Notes under the pieces: model-generated
Database searches by the model: none
Seen by the model: only the letters and a program-made list of their open reading frames with translations
Told to the model about the DNA's origin: nothing
Shown here: positions 11,901 to 23,736 of the stretch, one piece after another
Position numbering within the stretch: the stretch's first letter is position 1
Layout: every line of letters begins with the position of its first letter
Source: Myrica gale
Lineage: Eukaryota; Streptophyta; Magnoliopsida; Fagales; Myricaceae
DNA length: 64,000 bases
Direction: 5' to 3'
NCBI GenBank assembly: GCA_963930655.1
Contig: OZ005613.1
Span: forward strand, 16,190,501-16,254,500
Program-made: the position numbers and the translations under genes

Positions 11901-14059
11901 CGTCTGATGAGCAGCTTATAACCTGGTCCATCAAGCAAGAGATGATTCTGAAAGAAAAAACAGAGCTTTAATTAGTTCTTCTACAATAGGATGTGTGTGT
12001 GTATGCGGATGTTAATTTACGTGGTAGTAAAACCTTCAATCCCGTATGGATGGAGACATAAGAAACATGCATTATTCTTGCGAGAATATATATATATAGG
12101 ATGATGTTAATTATTTGTACCTCGAAAAGCCTCTCTATTAAACTCTAATTTCCCATCTTTTTTTAATGCATTTAGTCACATGATACTTCTATTCAGTCAT
12201 TAAATTCTCCATTTGTCCTTACAATAGAATTCTTTGCTTTAAGCGACCTATTTAAATATATAATTCGATCTCTGTGTCGTCGGTGAGGACGTTAGGCTTG
12301 ATTTACTAATTGGTAACATTAATTTATTGCAAACAAATTACTAATTGTTCAGCTTGATCTTAAGCATGCTTCCCGAAAACTAAAAAAAATCAGAAAGCAT
12401 TCGCCCAATGGGAAAACTTTCCTCGCTCTGGAATTTAGACTATTTTCATCAAAGAGAAATTAAGATGCATGCGTCGAAATCGGTTAAACATATATAGGGA
12501 TTGATTGAGACAAAAAAAATCCCTCCATACAGAAGGAGAGTCCTTCCTGTACGAGTATGTGAAATTGGAGAATCTATCTAATTTTAAAGTCACTTGAAGA
12601 CTGAAAACGCAGATTCAAAAAAAAACGAGAACTTATTTGTGTTATTTAACAGGAAGCTTACTGGCATTTAATTTGTCTGTCTTTACAAATAGTACTACAA
12701 AAATATTCATTGATTTTTTTTTTTCTGAGTACAAAGATAATTCATTGACAAAAAGATAAAACAGTACAAATTTAGAGAACATTCTTTATATCCCCGTTGG
12801 CACATGGCAATCATGTCATGGAAGAGGAATATTTGAGAAAACAACATAGAAATTCAACTGTGCTGCTAATGAATGATGTAAGAGGGAAGACAACTTCGAC
12901 ACTTTGTAGAACGTTTGAGAACAGGGTTATATTCATGTTTGTGCACTTTTCCTTCCCCTTCTGTTTTGCTTTTCCACGTGATTTTCTCCTCCAAAAACAA
13001 AAAGGAATCAATGAAAAGTGTTCAACAGAAAATTGAGTGGCAAAAAATAATGAAAGCAGTCATCCAATCATCATTATCTTCGTTGACACCAAGAAATTGA
13101 CAACCTCAAGCAAAGGTTGAGTGAAGGAAGGATATAAATGCCGCCTCGCGATTTAGATATATAAAGTGGTAAGGTACAAGTTAGCATACATCCATGTTTG
13201 CTATATATGTATAAAGAGAGAGAGAGAGAGGTATTTTGTGAAGGCTGTTAACATATAACATTTTGATGGAAGAAATGATGTATGTTTTCTTTACATCATG
13301 ATTAGATCTTGCCCAAACAGGCCATATTATCATTAATCCTCCATCAATCATATCTCTTTTCCTAATTGTATGGCCTCTATTCTTTGCCAGTATATATTAT
13401 GGTAACATCATATATATTATGATACAAAAGCTCACGTAATCAAAACTCAAATCTATCTTAGTTAAAGGTATATAGGAGATCGCTTTCTTGATAACACGAT
13501 TGATTTATATATGTTCTCGATTAATTTCCTCATACTGCAGCCGATCGAGCAATTCCTGTTAGGATTACACCATGTCCTACATTAATAAAGCTTATGATCA
13601 TCGTAATTACGTAAAGACAAAACATTTCGCAGGGAAGACATAACTTTTAACTAGCGGACATAGCTATATAATATAATATGCTTTCACCCATCAAATGGTT
13701 AAGTATGTTGCTTTCATCAATGGACGTCACTGTATATGTACATACTAAGGAACTTAAGTAAGGTTTTATTTATTATTTGTATAGAAAAGTAATCCACTTG
13801 GGAGCAAGTTAGATCAGGATTGAAAGCTACCAAAGCACTCAAGAGATCAGTGGTCCTCTTATGAGTAAACCCCACGTTAAATTTCCAGCACACCTTTCTC
13901 TCTCTCTCTCCAAGCATCCTCCTCCTACATAGATAATACAGCCAAATTGAGAGAAACATGTAGACTTTTCCAGAAACGGAGAAGCAAATATAAGGAAGCT
14001 AGCATCCAAGCTCCATGGTTGAGGTCTGCATTTGAGGGGACGGACTGAGGAATACTACG
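8972..14059. other. Gene-poor AT-rich intergenic region
   Basis: About 5 kb with no well-supported gene. It holds a 21-nt G homopolymer (9983-10003) next to GA repeats, runs of TA and AAAT, a CA/TG-rich patch near 11190-11215, and a GA microsatellite near 13217-13230. The end of this stretch (about 13.0-14.05 kb) is the upstream region of the MYB gene and has several TATATA runs, none placed well enough to call a promoter. One short secreted-looking frame at 10902-11066 is listed separately. Confidence 0.5.
10902..11066 (+). CDS. Possible small secreted-peptide-like ORF (54 residues)
   Basis: The frame begins MEKRHHQLVVFFCCFF and continues with a strongly hydrophobic stretch (FIYLPLLDL), resembling a signal peptide, followed by a short polar part (GNLMSQESRIYSNFEK) and a stop. 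A TATATAATT motif lies about 130 bp upstream. A potential donor site (GAAAAG|GTTGAT) follows FEK, so this could be exon 1 of a longer gene, but I found no convincing second exon. No family is recognised. The open frame is too short to be significant on its own. Confidence 0.2.
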   Translation: MEKRHHQLVVFFCCFFYFIYLPLLDLQDKGNLMSQESRIYSNFEKVDLFCCMHY

Positions 14060-15153
14060 ATGGGCCATCACTGCTGCAGCAAACAGAAAGTCAAGAGAGG
14101 GTTATGGTCTCCTGAAGAAGATGAGAAACTCATCAAACATATAACTACCCATGGCCACGGTTCATGGAGTTCAGTGCCAAATCTTGCAGGTTTCTGTATA
14201 TAGTTTCTTTCCCAATATGAACTCATAATTCTTGTTCTTAACATCTTTTCCAGATGGGTTAACTCTTGCTGAGGTCCTGAACTGCAGGCTTGGAGAGGTG
14301 CGGAAAGAGTTGCAGGTTAAGATGGATAAATTATTTGAGACCAGATCTAAAGAGGGGTTCATTTTCTGCACAAGAAGAGAGAATCATCCTTGATGTTCAT
14401 AGGATTCTTGGCAACAGATGGGCACAGATAGCCAAGCATTTACCAGGAAGAACAGACAATGAGGTCAAGAACTTCTGGAACTCTTGCGTTAAGAAAAAGC
14501 TCATTGCTCAAGGGTTGGATCCCAACACTCACAATCTCCTTCCTTCTCATAAAATAAAAAACATTCATAACAAGGGGTGTAACATGTCTCATCCTAAACT
14601 AACTTCAGTTTTCTCTGTTAATTCGCAAGCGAAAGAAGCAGCTTCCATGGACATGAGCCCCCCATTTTCGACATTACTTTCTATTCTTCCTACAGGTAAC
14701 AACGTTTCCAGCGCTCACTTTTCCCATGATAGTCCAACCATACCAATCTATGAACACCAAAACCCTAATCTTGTCTGGACAAACCAAGAACAAAATCCAT
14801 GCGGTTTCATGGAGTCCTCAATGGGAAGTATCCAAATCTCTTCTCCTCCCTCAAATCCATCAGGATTTGGAGTTGTTGAAGAGAACCTCCTCTGGAGCAG
14901 TAGTAGCCTTCAGCCTGTTGAGCTCAACGGACAGGATGAGATGTTGCCGCCACAGCAGCAAGAGAAGCCACAAGAAGAGAAGGCCAGCGGGTTGGAAATT
15001 GAGAAGACAGATATATTGACTAGTGAGCAGATCATGGATGCTTCATTTGGGAGCTCTAGCTTTGGTTTTGATTTTTTGGAGTCCCCGGTAATGCCTTGTG
15101 GTACTGGTATGTATTATAATACGAGTACAGTGGATGAATTTGCATGGTATTAG
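14060..15153 (+). CDS. R2R3-MYB transcription factor, secondary-wall MYB type (MYB103/MYB61/MYB86-like)
   Basis: Exon 1 (14060-14189) and exon 2 (14288-15153) encode 331 residues. Exon 1 carries [20 protein letters not shown] and most of R2; the intron falls after NLAG at the classical R2 intron position, in matching phase. Exon 2 completes R2 ([20 protein letters not shown]) and R3 ([33 protein letters not shown]) without the second intron usual in R3. The evenly spaced Trp residues of both repeats are present, with R3's first Trp replaced ([11 protein letters not shown]), as is normal in plants. The C-terminal ~200 residues are low-similarity, Ser/Gln-rich and acidic, as expected for an activation region. 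The MGHH-CC start and R3 wording are closest to MYB103 and the MYB50/55/61/86 group, which regulate secondary-wall or tapetal programs; the exact clade needs a tree. Confidence 0.9.
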
Positions 15154-15175
15154 CTCCCCTCTTCACTCTTTATAC

Positions 15176-15251
15176 GGAGCTCTCTAACTTTGGTTCTGAT
15201 TTTGTGCAGTCTACACTGATGCCTTGTGGTATGTATTATAATGTGACTCCG
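15176..15251 (+). repeat. Duplicated copy of the 3' coding end of the MYB gene, lying after its stop codon
   Basis: The segment GGAGCTCTCTAACTTTGG ... CTTGTGGTATGTATTATAAT (15176-15251) is a diverged copy of 15047-15124 (GGAGCTCTAGCTTTGG ... GGTATGTATTATAAT), which encodes the last residues of the MYB. It follows the stop at 15151-15153 by about 20 bases and would be in the 3' UTR. Confidence 0.75.
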
Positions 15252-16936
15252 ATAAAATCAACTTGCATGGGATTCTCCCCCCCCCCCTCCTTCCCCTCTC
15301 TCTCCCGTTTTTTCGTGTCGTATTATTTATTTTTTATTCTTCAGGTAGTTTATCTTCTTGTCCGAATTGTACTCAGGCAGACTCGCAAAAAATTTCCCAA
15401 AAGGAACAGTAGTTGTTGGTGACGAGTACTGGGTTCTTTGTCTCTCTTTAGATATCTGCCTTTCCGGGCTACATGTACAGTCTGCACCACTTTTTTCCTT
15501 GTATGGCTTTCTTGGGAGTTAATTTTTGGGTCCTGATCAATCCAGATATCCGCATGCAGATGCTAGGATCTTTCTTTTGTTTTTATTTGTTTTTGTGATG
15601 CGTACTTAGAGGCAGCTCCACTAAGAAACTCACTTAAATTAAATATATATTATGTTAATTACAGTGTCTTTTCTGAAAATTATTAGAAATTAACCAAAAG
15701 GCCCCCATGGGAAACAACTTGACCATATGCGATCTTCTATGAAAGGAAAAGAAAAATAGTCTATGATCTGGTTTTCGAAAGCAATCAATTAGGCCGCATG
15801 CATGCGTACCCGGCCTTTTGTTTGCTGGTAATTCCAAGTCAAAAGCAGATTGTCTACCAGAGATAAAATGTCTAATTAGGTTTTGAGTGTACTACTAATT
15901 GTCCAAGTTTAACGTCCAGCTTTTGTACTGTTGTTAATTGACTTATGATTCTACTACATGTAAGCAAACCCCGGCCTCATGAGGAATTGCCAATAATATT
16001 CAAGCATTTTTCCATTAATATTGCATCTTCTTATAACGCCCTTTTCCTTAATCACTGACTTTCCGATCGAGATAGTCAACTCAAGAATATTTTACCACAA
16101 TCTCCATCAGTTTTTGCTAAACCTATCAATTTTCTTTATAATTTCTTCCTCGATCTTTCTGGTCATTTTCATACTACTTTTCATGTGTTTTTCCAACTAG
16201 ATCTGTCCTCAACCTAGAAGAAGATAAACAACAATTTTTTCAGTCTAATCTTTCATGAGAAATGAATTTCAATATATATGACAAAGACTACCTGTAACTC
16301 AATAATAGTACTCTTCAATCTACTATTAATTAAATTAAAAAAAAAACATTTTTATATAAAAAATTAAAAATTATTAGAAAATTATATTTTCTTAGAAGTT
16401 AGATCAGATCTTCAGGATTTTTAAAATCCTAGTTTATAACTTTTCCAACAAATTTGTGATATAAATCATATAGGTATATATGTGCTCGATCCATAAGAAA
16501 TTAAAGAAAGAAGAATTGGTTGGCCCATCTAGAACCTCTTAGACCATGGGCTTTGCCTTTTGTAGCCCAGGAAAGGCCTCTACGGGCCCTCCATGGTTAC
16601 CAATCGAACTCTTTTTTCTTTTTCCTTTCCAATATTTATTTTTCGAAAAACTTTGCAATCGATATATAGGTCTTTATAATTGTGTACAATCTAGTTAATT
16701 ATAGACTTTGTTTGGAAACCTTGAGGTTTAATATATAAATATTATAGATTGAATGGCCCAGATCACATCCACGTTGGATATATTTTCACAATTAATTAAT
16801 TAGAAAAATTTTGCTTATAAATTACATATTTTTATTTTATTTTTATTTTTATTTTTTTAGCATAGAATTTATAAGTTTCTATCACAAAAAATATACAATT
16901 TTGTATGTGATTATTGATGTTAGGGTGGCTTTACCT
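15252..16936. other. Intergenic region between the MYB gene and the hAT element
   Basis: Contains the presumed MYB 3' UTR (C-tract at about 15277-15287, T-rich runs) and then AT-rich DNA with no supported gene. A GGCCCA/GGGCCC cluster at about 16525-16600 might be part of an upstream promoter, possibly that of the DCAF4-like gene before the hAT arrived, but this is speculative. Confidence 0.35.
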
Positions 16937-18379
16937 AGGTGTGTTCAAGAGACCGGCCGAACCGGACTGATTCTGACCAAACTGGTGGAAAAAAACTTAC
17001 CGGAATAGTCGGTCCGGTGAAACCGGTACACTTCGGTCCGATCTCGATTTCACACATAGAAAAATCGGTACCGGACTGAAGTTTACTACTCCAGACCGGT
17101 CTAAACCAATTTAAAAAAATAACGAAATCGTGTCACGTGTGTCACGCACAACCCCCCCTCCCACTCACCTTTCCCCTTTCAAAAAAATCCCTAGCACACT
17201 CACGGCTCACGCACGCATAGGCGCATAGCCCCTGCCCCCTCCCAGCTTCACGCACAGCGCCTGGCCACCTGCCCACGCACGCAGAGCCTCACCTACAGTC
17301 CTCTCCCTCACTCACAGCCCCCTCCCTTTCAAACAAAAATCCTGACCTCATGGGCCACGGCTCACACACAGCGTCTCTCTCTCTCTCTCTCTCCCTTGCC
17401 ATGTGTGTCTCTCTCTCATCTCTCAGGTAACTTCTTACTAGTTCTTAGTTCTTTTGATCTCTCATTTGGAATTAAGTTGTTTTGTTTCATATTTCAATTT
17501 TTTGAAGGGTTGGTCTTGACTTGAGAACATGATGTGGAGTTATTTTGTTCTCATGGTTTTTGAATTGAGTTTTTGGCGTCTTGTATGTCTCCTCCAAGGG
17601 GATGCCTCCATCGAATACTCTTCAAAATATTCACTGCAAATGGATAGAGGTTTAGGTTGTGTAACTGTGAAGTCAAACTAGAACGCAAACTTTAATAAAT
17701 AAAATGGTTGTTTTATGTACTGGAAAATTTGACCAATACGATGGAAGTAAGAGCACAACACAAAATGTTTAGGATCTGTAAACTATTTCCCCAAAAATCA
17801 CTGCATGAAAATATTATAATGACCATCCCTTGACCATCCCTAGAAAGGAAAGTCCTAAGGTCCTGTACTTTTGCCCTTTATATGGTGCATTTCAGTTGTC
17901 AGCCATAGAGATTTTTTAAAAGAAAGAAGGCCCCATTTGCTCTTATTTTCCTATTGGCACAAAAGAGTACATTATTGAGGGTAATGAACTACATGAAAGT
18001 CATTTACTTTTAGCACAAGAAATTAGAGTATAAGAGAAAAGGCTCAGTATGCAATAAGTTGGATAGAAGTATGGTTACTTTCTGATATCTTAAAAAAATA
18101 TGGGGTTGTTTATTAGGTTTATTTATTCTTGAGAAGCATGATTATTCATTATTGTTTCATGTTGTTGTACAATTAGGGGCTGCTCCTATTGATTTGGAAA
18201 AATATTGATTATTGACTATCATGTGATGGTTTGTTCACCTTTGCTAGATGGATAATATATCTTAACCAACCGTAGAGAGCCAGGGAGCACCGTCTATGTC
18301 TCCTGTAATTGATTTAGAGTCTGGTCAAGATATCCCTAGTCCTAGTCCTACCCCTACCAACCAAAGTCGTCCGCCTCCA

Positions 18380-20728
18380 AAACATAAAGCATCCATGGTA
18401 TGGTAACACACGACAAAGAAGACAGATTGTGATACCTCGTACCCCATGTGCTTTTGTAACTATTGTCGGAAGGAGTATCCTTGTGACTGTAACAAAATTG
18501 GTACCTCAACCTTTAAAAATCATGTATTGAAGTACGAAAAAATTCTATGAATAGGATAAAAGGTCCAATGGATAAATATCAAACACACTTGACTGGTAAT
18601 GCAGCCACTGAAGGAGAGAGTGACAATATTGGGTCTAGTTTAATAACTCATAAGTATAATTCAATGATATCAAGGCAAAAGCTTGCAGAGATGTGTATTA
18701 TTGATGAGATTCATTCAAGGTAGTGGACGGTCAAAGTTTTCATGCCTTTGTTAAGTCACTTGTATCTAATTTTCAGATATCTTCTCGTCAAACTGTGCAA
18801 ATAGATGTTTTAAATATTTATCAAGATAGGAAGGAGAAAGTGAAGAGACTTTTTAATTCATGTGCATGTAGAGTTAGTTTGACTACCGACACATGGACCT
18901 CAGTGCAGAACTTAAATTACATAACTCTCATAGCGCACTTTGTTGATAAGGATTGGAAGTTGTGCAAAAAGATTATAAACTTCTGTCAAGTTTCTAATCA
19001 CAAGAGGGAAACAATTGGGAAGTATGTTGAAGCTTGCTTACTTGACTGGGGTATTGAGAGAATTTTTTCCGTTACAGTTGACAATGCTTCTTCTAATGAT
19101 GGTGCTATTCGGTTTCTAAGAAGGTTTTTGAAGGGAAATTTATTAGATGACAAGTATCTTCATATGAGATGTTGTGCGCACATTCTTAACCTTGTTGTTT
19201 GTGAGGAGTTAAAGTAGGGCTGTCCAAGACCCGGTTCGGTCCGGTTTGGCCGGCCAAACCTGAAGTTTTTCAAAGCATATAGATCAGACCGGACCGGACC
19301 GGTTATATGACCGGACCGGTCCGGTCTCCGGTTTATCCGGTCTGGGCCGGTCTGGGTCGGTTTGGGCCATGCCATTTTGGGCCGGTTTTGGGTTGGGTCA
19401 TGCCATTTTGGGCCGGTTTTAGGGTTGGGCCTTGCCATTTTGGGCCAAATTCCGGTTTAGGCCGGTTTGGAGAGGTATACTCCGGTCCGGTCCCAGGTTT
19501 TTATGAGGGTAACCCGGGACCGGACCGGTTAACACCGGTTTACCGGTCCGGTCAACCCGGTTTCAAAAAAGTCAACCGGTTTGGGTCAAAACCGGTCCGG
19601 TCCGGTTTCGGCCGATTTTTTGGACAGGGCTAGGTTAAAGGATTGTGATGAGTCTATTATGAAGGTAAGAAATGCAGTGAAATATGTGACGTTTGAGAAG
19701 ATGAACATTGATACAAAGAAATTGGTATCTCTTGATGTGTAAACTAGATGAAATTCAACATACCTCATGTTGGAGACTGCATAAATGTTTCAAGCAGCCT
19801 TTCTAAGATTAGAGACTGATGATTCTAGATTTATTCGTGTATGAAGTGCGGGAGATGGACTTGGACCTCCCACGATGGCGGATTAGGAAAAGATAAAGAT
19901 TTTTGTTATGTTTTTGAAGGTTTTCTTTGATGCTGCTATCAAACTTTGTGGCTCTTTGTATGTCACATCAATTATCTTCTTCCTCAATATTTGTCAAATT
20001 CAGTCACATTTGATTAGAATGTCTAAGAATGACAATGCAGTTGTGCGCAACATGACAATATAGATGAAGACCAAGTATAATAAGTATTGGGGCAATGTGG
20101 AGAAGTTGAACATGATGATATTCATTGCAAGTATGCTTGATCCTAGAGGCAAATTGGGTATGATAGAGTATTGGTTGAAGAAAATATATACACTGGAGTT
20201 GGCAAGTACTTTGATATCATATACAAAGTGTTTGTTAGAGGATTTGTTTGATGAGTATAACATAGTCTATGGAGATTCGAGCATGACACGTCCACATATA
20301 TATTATTTGTAAATTATAATGCATTTCTTTTAATTATTTGTACATATGATTTTAAGCCTCCTCCATCTGCTAGTTTTGATTATACTATGGATGATGCCTA
20401 TGGATCTAGTGACGTAGTAGATGTCCCTTATTTTGAGATGTATGAGCAAGATCATGAAGTTGACCATGTGAAGTCCGAAATTGATGCATATCTAACATAT
20501 ATGTGTGAGTCAGGTAATACCTCATCCTTTGATATTTTGGCTTGGTGGGAGAATAATAAATCCAAATATCTCATACTTGCGATGGTGGCAATGGATGTGC
20601 TGGCTATGTCTGTTTCCACAGTTGCTAGTGAGTCAGCATTTCGCACGGGGGCGGTGTGCTTGATCCTTTCCGCAGTTCTTTATCTTCGGTCACAGTTGAG
20701 GCTATTGTGTGCTCTCAAAATTGGTTGA
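18380..20728 (+). pseudogene. hAT transposase (BED zinc finger, RICESLEEPER-like) pseudogene
   Basis: Fragments in order: a BED zinc finger at about 18395-18540 (DTSYPMCFCNYCRKEYPCDC then GTSTFKNHV), disrupted by stops; the catalytic hAT core at 18723-19214 (RVSLTTDTWTS, the CHC-like RCCAHILNLVV motif near its end); continuation at 19641 (ESIMKVRNAVKYV); a middle part at 20064-20312; and the C-terminal dimerisation domain at 20387-20728 (FDILAWWENNKSKYLILAM then STVASESAF). Stops (for example just after LVSLDV near 19740) and frameshifts make it dead. The ORF at 18723 is split by a MITE at 19215-19632; the frame on both sides of that insertion is continuous once the insertion and one target-site copy are discounted. 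Confidence 0.85.
19215..19632. mobile_element. 418-bp hAT-type MITE nested in the hAT transposase
   Basis: Left end TAGGGCTGTCCAAGACCCGG; the right end read in reverse is TAGCCCTGTCCAAAAAATCGG, an 11/13 match over the first 13 bases. It is flanked by AGTTAAAG (19207-19214) and GGTTAAAG (19633-19640), an 8-bp target duplication with one mismatch. The interior is GC-rich, unlike everything around it, and consists of ACCGGACCGG-type repeats plus about three copies of a ~32-bp unit containing GGGCCGGTTTTGGGTTGGG and TGCCATTTT (about 19360-19445). No coding capacity. Confidence 0.88.
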
Positions 20729-22004
20729 ATGATCCAATTAAATTAGATCTTCATGAGTCAATGGACGAAGTTGAGGCCTATAAGGCGTTAGAATTAGGTA
20801 ATCTTATTGTAAAATGTCTCCATGTTGGTTACTTTTTTAATTTTGTAAGTTCTATTTATTTATGAAGATTTAAACATGTTTTTATCCTAAATTATTAGAA
20901 ATAACTTTTAACTCACGAGTGGCTTGGATTGAGATTAATTATGACTAATTAGATTGATTTCATGTAAGGTTTTATTCCTTTTTTATATATAATAATGCCC
21001 ATTATTGTTTCATATTTTATTATCTCACATGTATATATTTTTTTACAGCTTGATGGGAGATGGACAATTGGACAATTTATTTTATTTTTCTACTATTTTG
21101 TTGGCACGTATTAATTATAGTTTTAGTTTGTTTACTTTGTTGTTTGGTATGGCTTGTAATAGAGTAGTGTAATTACTAATTACTAATTAGTTCCAGTAGC
21201 ATTCATATATGATATTTTTATTTTGGAATTTCCATTTGGTTTGTTGATTTAAAATTCTTTAAATGTATGCTTTAAGTCTTAAGATGTATGATTTATTATT
21301 CTTAAAAAATTATGATTTAGAATTCTTTAATTAGTATCCTAGTAATTACTAATTAGTATGAGGCTATTATTTAAATCATTAAATGTATGGTTTAGAATTC
21401 TATTTGGTTTGTTGCAGATGTCACAATTGTAGCATAATTTGGTTGAGATTCATAGCCCAAAACTTGATGTAAAAAAACCAAAACAAAAAACGTAGCCTAA
21501 AATAAGGCCCAAACCGGACCGATCCTTGGCTGGTCCGGTTGGCTGACTTTCAACATATCCGGTCTCCCAGGCCGAAGCTATGCCCCCAACGTACTTTCCC
21601 GGTCTCCCTCCTTCTTGAATACCGTTTACCTTGTTGGGTTTACCGATTACCAATATACTTTTTATTCTTCTTGTATTTTATCTGGGTTCGTTTAAATTCA
21701 GCTTTTTGTTATTGTTAATGGTAGCAGTAATCTAATACATGTGAAGTTATATATATAGCAGATCTTCCTGGATTCTATTATGATGCGGAGAAGAACCGTT
21801 ACTTCCCTTTAAAAGGCCCAATACCCGGCTCTTTTCGTACGTCGTCTTCTTCTTCGTCTTCTTCGACCACTACTCAAAAACCAGACCAAAAGTTCTCACG
21901 GGTATGCTATTTCCTTCATGTATATGCTGAAATTTAAGAAGATGGTAAGTCGGACAGAGTTTAAGTGTCGAGGGGTTGCTGGAGTTGTTAATTCTGGTAT
22001 CCAG

Positions 22005-22021
22005 TGGCGGATTTAAAGCAG

Positions 22022-22056
<35 letters not shown>

Positions 22057-23736
22057 TGTCCCTTGTTTGATCTTACTAGTAGTTCTTTCTTCAACTGTGA
22101 CAACAGATTCAGAGGCTTGTTCTGACTCATTTTATCACAGGCCACGAACTTATCAAGGAGAACTGGCATAAGAGCTTATAAGTTGCTTCAGTTTAGGGAG
22201 TTATATGGTAATGTTATTCCGTTCAGCAAAGGAGAGTGCAACTTCAAGGAGGAATTCCAAAAGATTCATGTTCCACAACCTGTTGTCTGTATTGAAGACT
22301 GCAGATGTTATTGCTTTTCCAGCTTTCATTCTCCTCTGTTAAATCATGGTTCTTACTTTTCTCTAGTTTATCATAACAAGTGAAAGTTGTTGGAGTCTTG
22401 GGAAACAAGTCAACACACCTATGGTTGTGATAATGACATCATTTTGCTTCTGGGACTTTGAGCAAGCCAGCAAGGAAAATACTATGGCTCTACACGTGAT
22501 CCAGAATTCATGCTGGCCGAGTATGCATTTTTTCAAATTTGGGACATAACTTCAGCCAAAATTGCTTGGTATACTTTGGAAGAAAAGTATAATGTGCTTG
22601 GAGCTACTCACTGGTCAGCTCTATCTCTCTTTACCCCTATGTTTCTCTCTCCATAGAAAGGTATAGATTAGCAACACATGTTGCTTTGAGTGCAGTTCAT
22701 CTTGACAAGGATAATTAGGTAGAGTGGAATGGCCAAGTAAAATTTTTGAATTAATTTAGACATAAATTTATTTTTTATTTTAAAAATTACTATTTTACAA
22801 ATTAACTAAAATTTTTAAAAGAGGAATTAATCCATTTAATCCTAATTAATAATAGCAACTTAGCTTGTTTCTTTTTAATTGATACGGTCCTCGGTGACTT
22901 TACCACCAGCTAGCAAAGTAAAGTAGAATAAAAAAGCCTAGAAAAAAAAGTAGAATAAAAAACAAGCAATTAAAGGTGAAGCGGGACATTGTAACACAGT
23001 ACATTCAGGCACCTTGCAGTCTTTACATTTTTACCCCTTATCATTTCGTCATTTGCTGAAGGAACAATATTCTAGAATATAGGCACTGCAAGGTCTGACG
23101 CGATTTTTTTTGCTTTTAGGTGCCGCCAGCACCTATACCCTTGAAAACAAAAACAGAAAATTGTTTCTCAAAATAGGATCCGAACGCACTCGATTTTGAA
23201 AAACAAAATTCAACGAAACAGGTCTGGGCCAGTGGGTTCGCCCCCGCTGGCCCATCCCGCCCCCACTGGCCCTGAAGCAAGTCTGGGCCAGTGGGGGCAG
23301 GCCTGCTTCTTACTATATAACAAAAAAAAAATTCAAACAATTTTTGGAGCCCCACAAAAAAAAATTCAAACAATTTTTGGAGCCAGGGGGGCGGTCGCCT
23401 CCACCCGCTCCCCCTTGGCTCCGCCTCTGCGCTGAACAACTCTTCAAACTAATCTAAATAAATTTTCCCCAAAAACAATGGGATTATATTGCCAGATTTT
23501 AGCACTCTATAAGTAGAAAATATGTGTATTGAATATATTTTTATAGTAAAATAGATATAATGAACAGAAACAATAAAAAAACCATAATGTTGAAAGACTT
23601 GACTTATAAACCACAACACATTAAACTATATATATAAAATAGATAGGAAAATACATATAAAATATATATATATATATATATATATGAACCAAGGGGGGGC
23701 AGCTGCCCCGGCTTGACCCCCCTTGGCTCCGCCACT
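22005..23736. mobile_element. Fragments of CAGTGGCGGA-ended (Tip100-like hAT) non-autonomous elements in a DCAF4-like intron
   Basis: CAGTGGCGGATTTAAAGCAG at 22005 looks like a left end; TTGGCTCCGCCACTG at about 23722-23736 and TTGGCTCCGCCTCTG at about 23414-23428 look like right ends. The last end is preceded by GGGGGCAGCTGCCCCGG, closely matching the right end of the element at 38540-38701. I could not pair the ends by target duplications, so they are probably remnants of more than one element. Between them are palindromic GGGCCAGTGGG sequence (about 23226-23300), a direct repeat of a C-A-rich AATTTTTGGAGCC unit (about 23325-23385) and a TA microsatellite (about 23660-23685). Part lies over DCAF4-like exon 22141-22281, so the 22005 motif may be a separate short remnant. 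Confidence 0.4.
22021..22053. repeat. (CT)n microsatellite
   Basis: A run of about 16 CT units in the DCAF4-like intron between the exons at 21762-21901 and 22141-22281. Confidence 0.9.

Larger units (their letters stand above)
16937..21623 (+). mobile_element. BED-type hAT DNA transposon, complete ends, inactive
   Basis: About 4.7 kb. The left end AGGTGTGTTCAAGAGACCGG and the reverse complement of the right end (GGTATTCAAG ... GAGACCGG) are imperfect inverted repeats. They are flanked by CTTTACCT (16929-16936) and GTTTACCT (21624-21631), a 7/8 match to an 8-bp target-site duplication, the length diagnostic of hAT. Subterminal zones at both ends (about 16950-17110 and 21510-21610) are crowded with ACCGG/CCGGT motifs, likely transposase-binding repeats. 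Inside are the remains of one transposase gene on the plus strand (separate entry). A CT/GC-rich stretch at about 17150-17400 forms the leader. The 18-kb side reads as noncoding up to the BED domain. Confidence 0.85.

Noticed and set aside
12797..13100. Overlapping short frames on both strands
   Set aside because: No domain, no splice partners and ordinary AT-rich composition.
19307..19633. Plus-strand open frame of 108 codons, rich in Gly, Pro and Phe
   Set aside because: Lies wholly in the GC-rich repeat interior of the nested MITE; it is open only because of low-complexity ACCGG sequence.
22486..22630. Possible retrotransposon gag-like fragment in a DCAF4-like intron
   Set aside because: Frames such as AKIAWYTLEEKYN hint at a copia gag motif, but the similarity is short and unsupported by flanking LTRs.
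23116..23439. Open frames of about 80-107 codons on both strands
   Set aside because: Contain repeated KLFEFFF-type and proline-rich sequence from transposon repeats and palindromes; no family signal.
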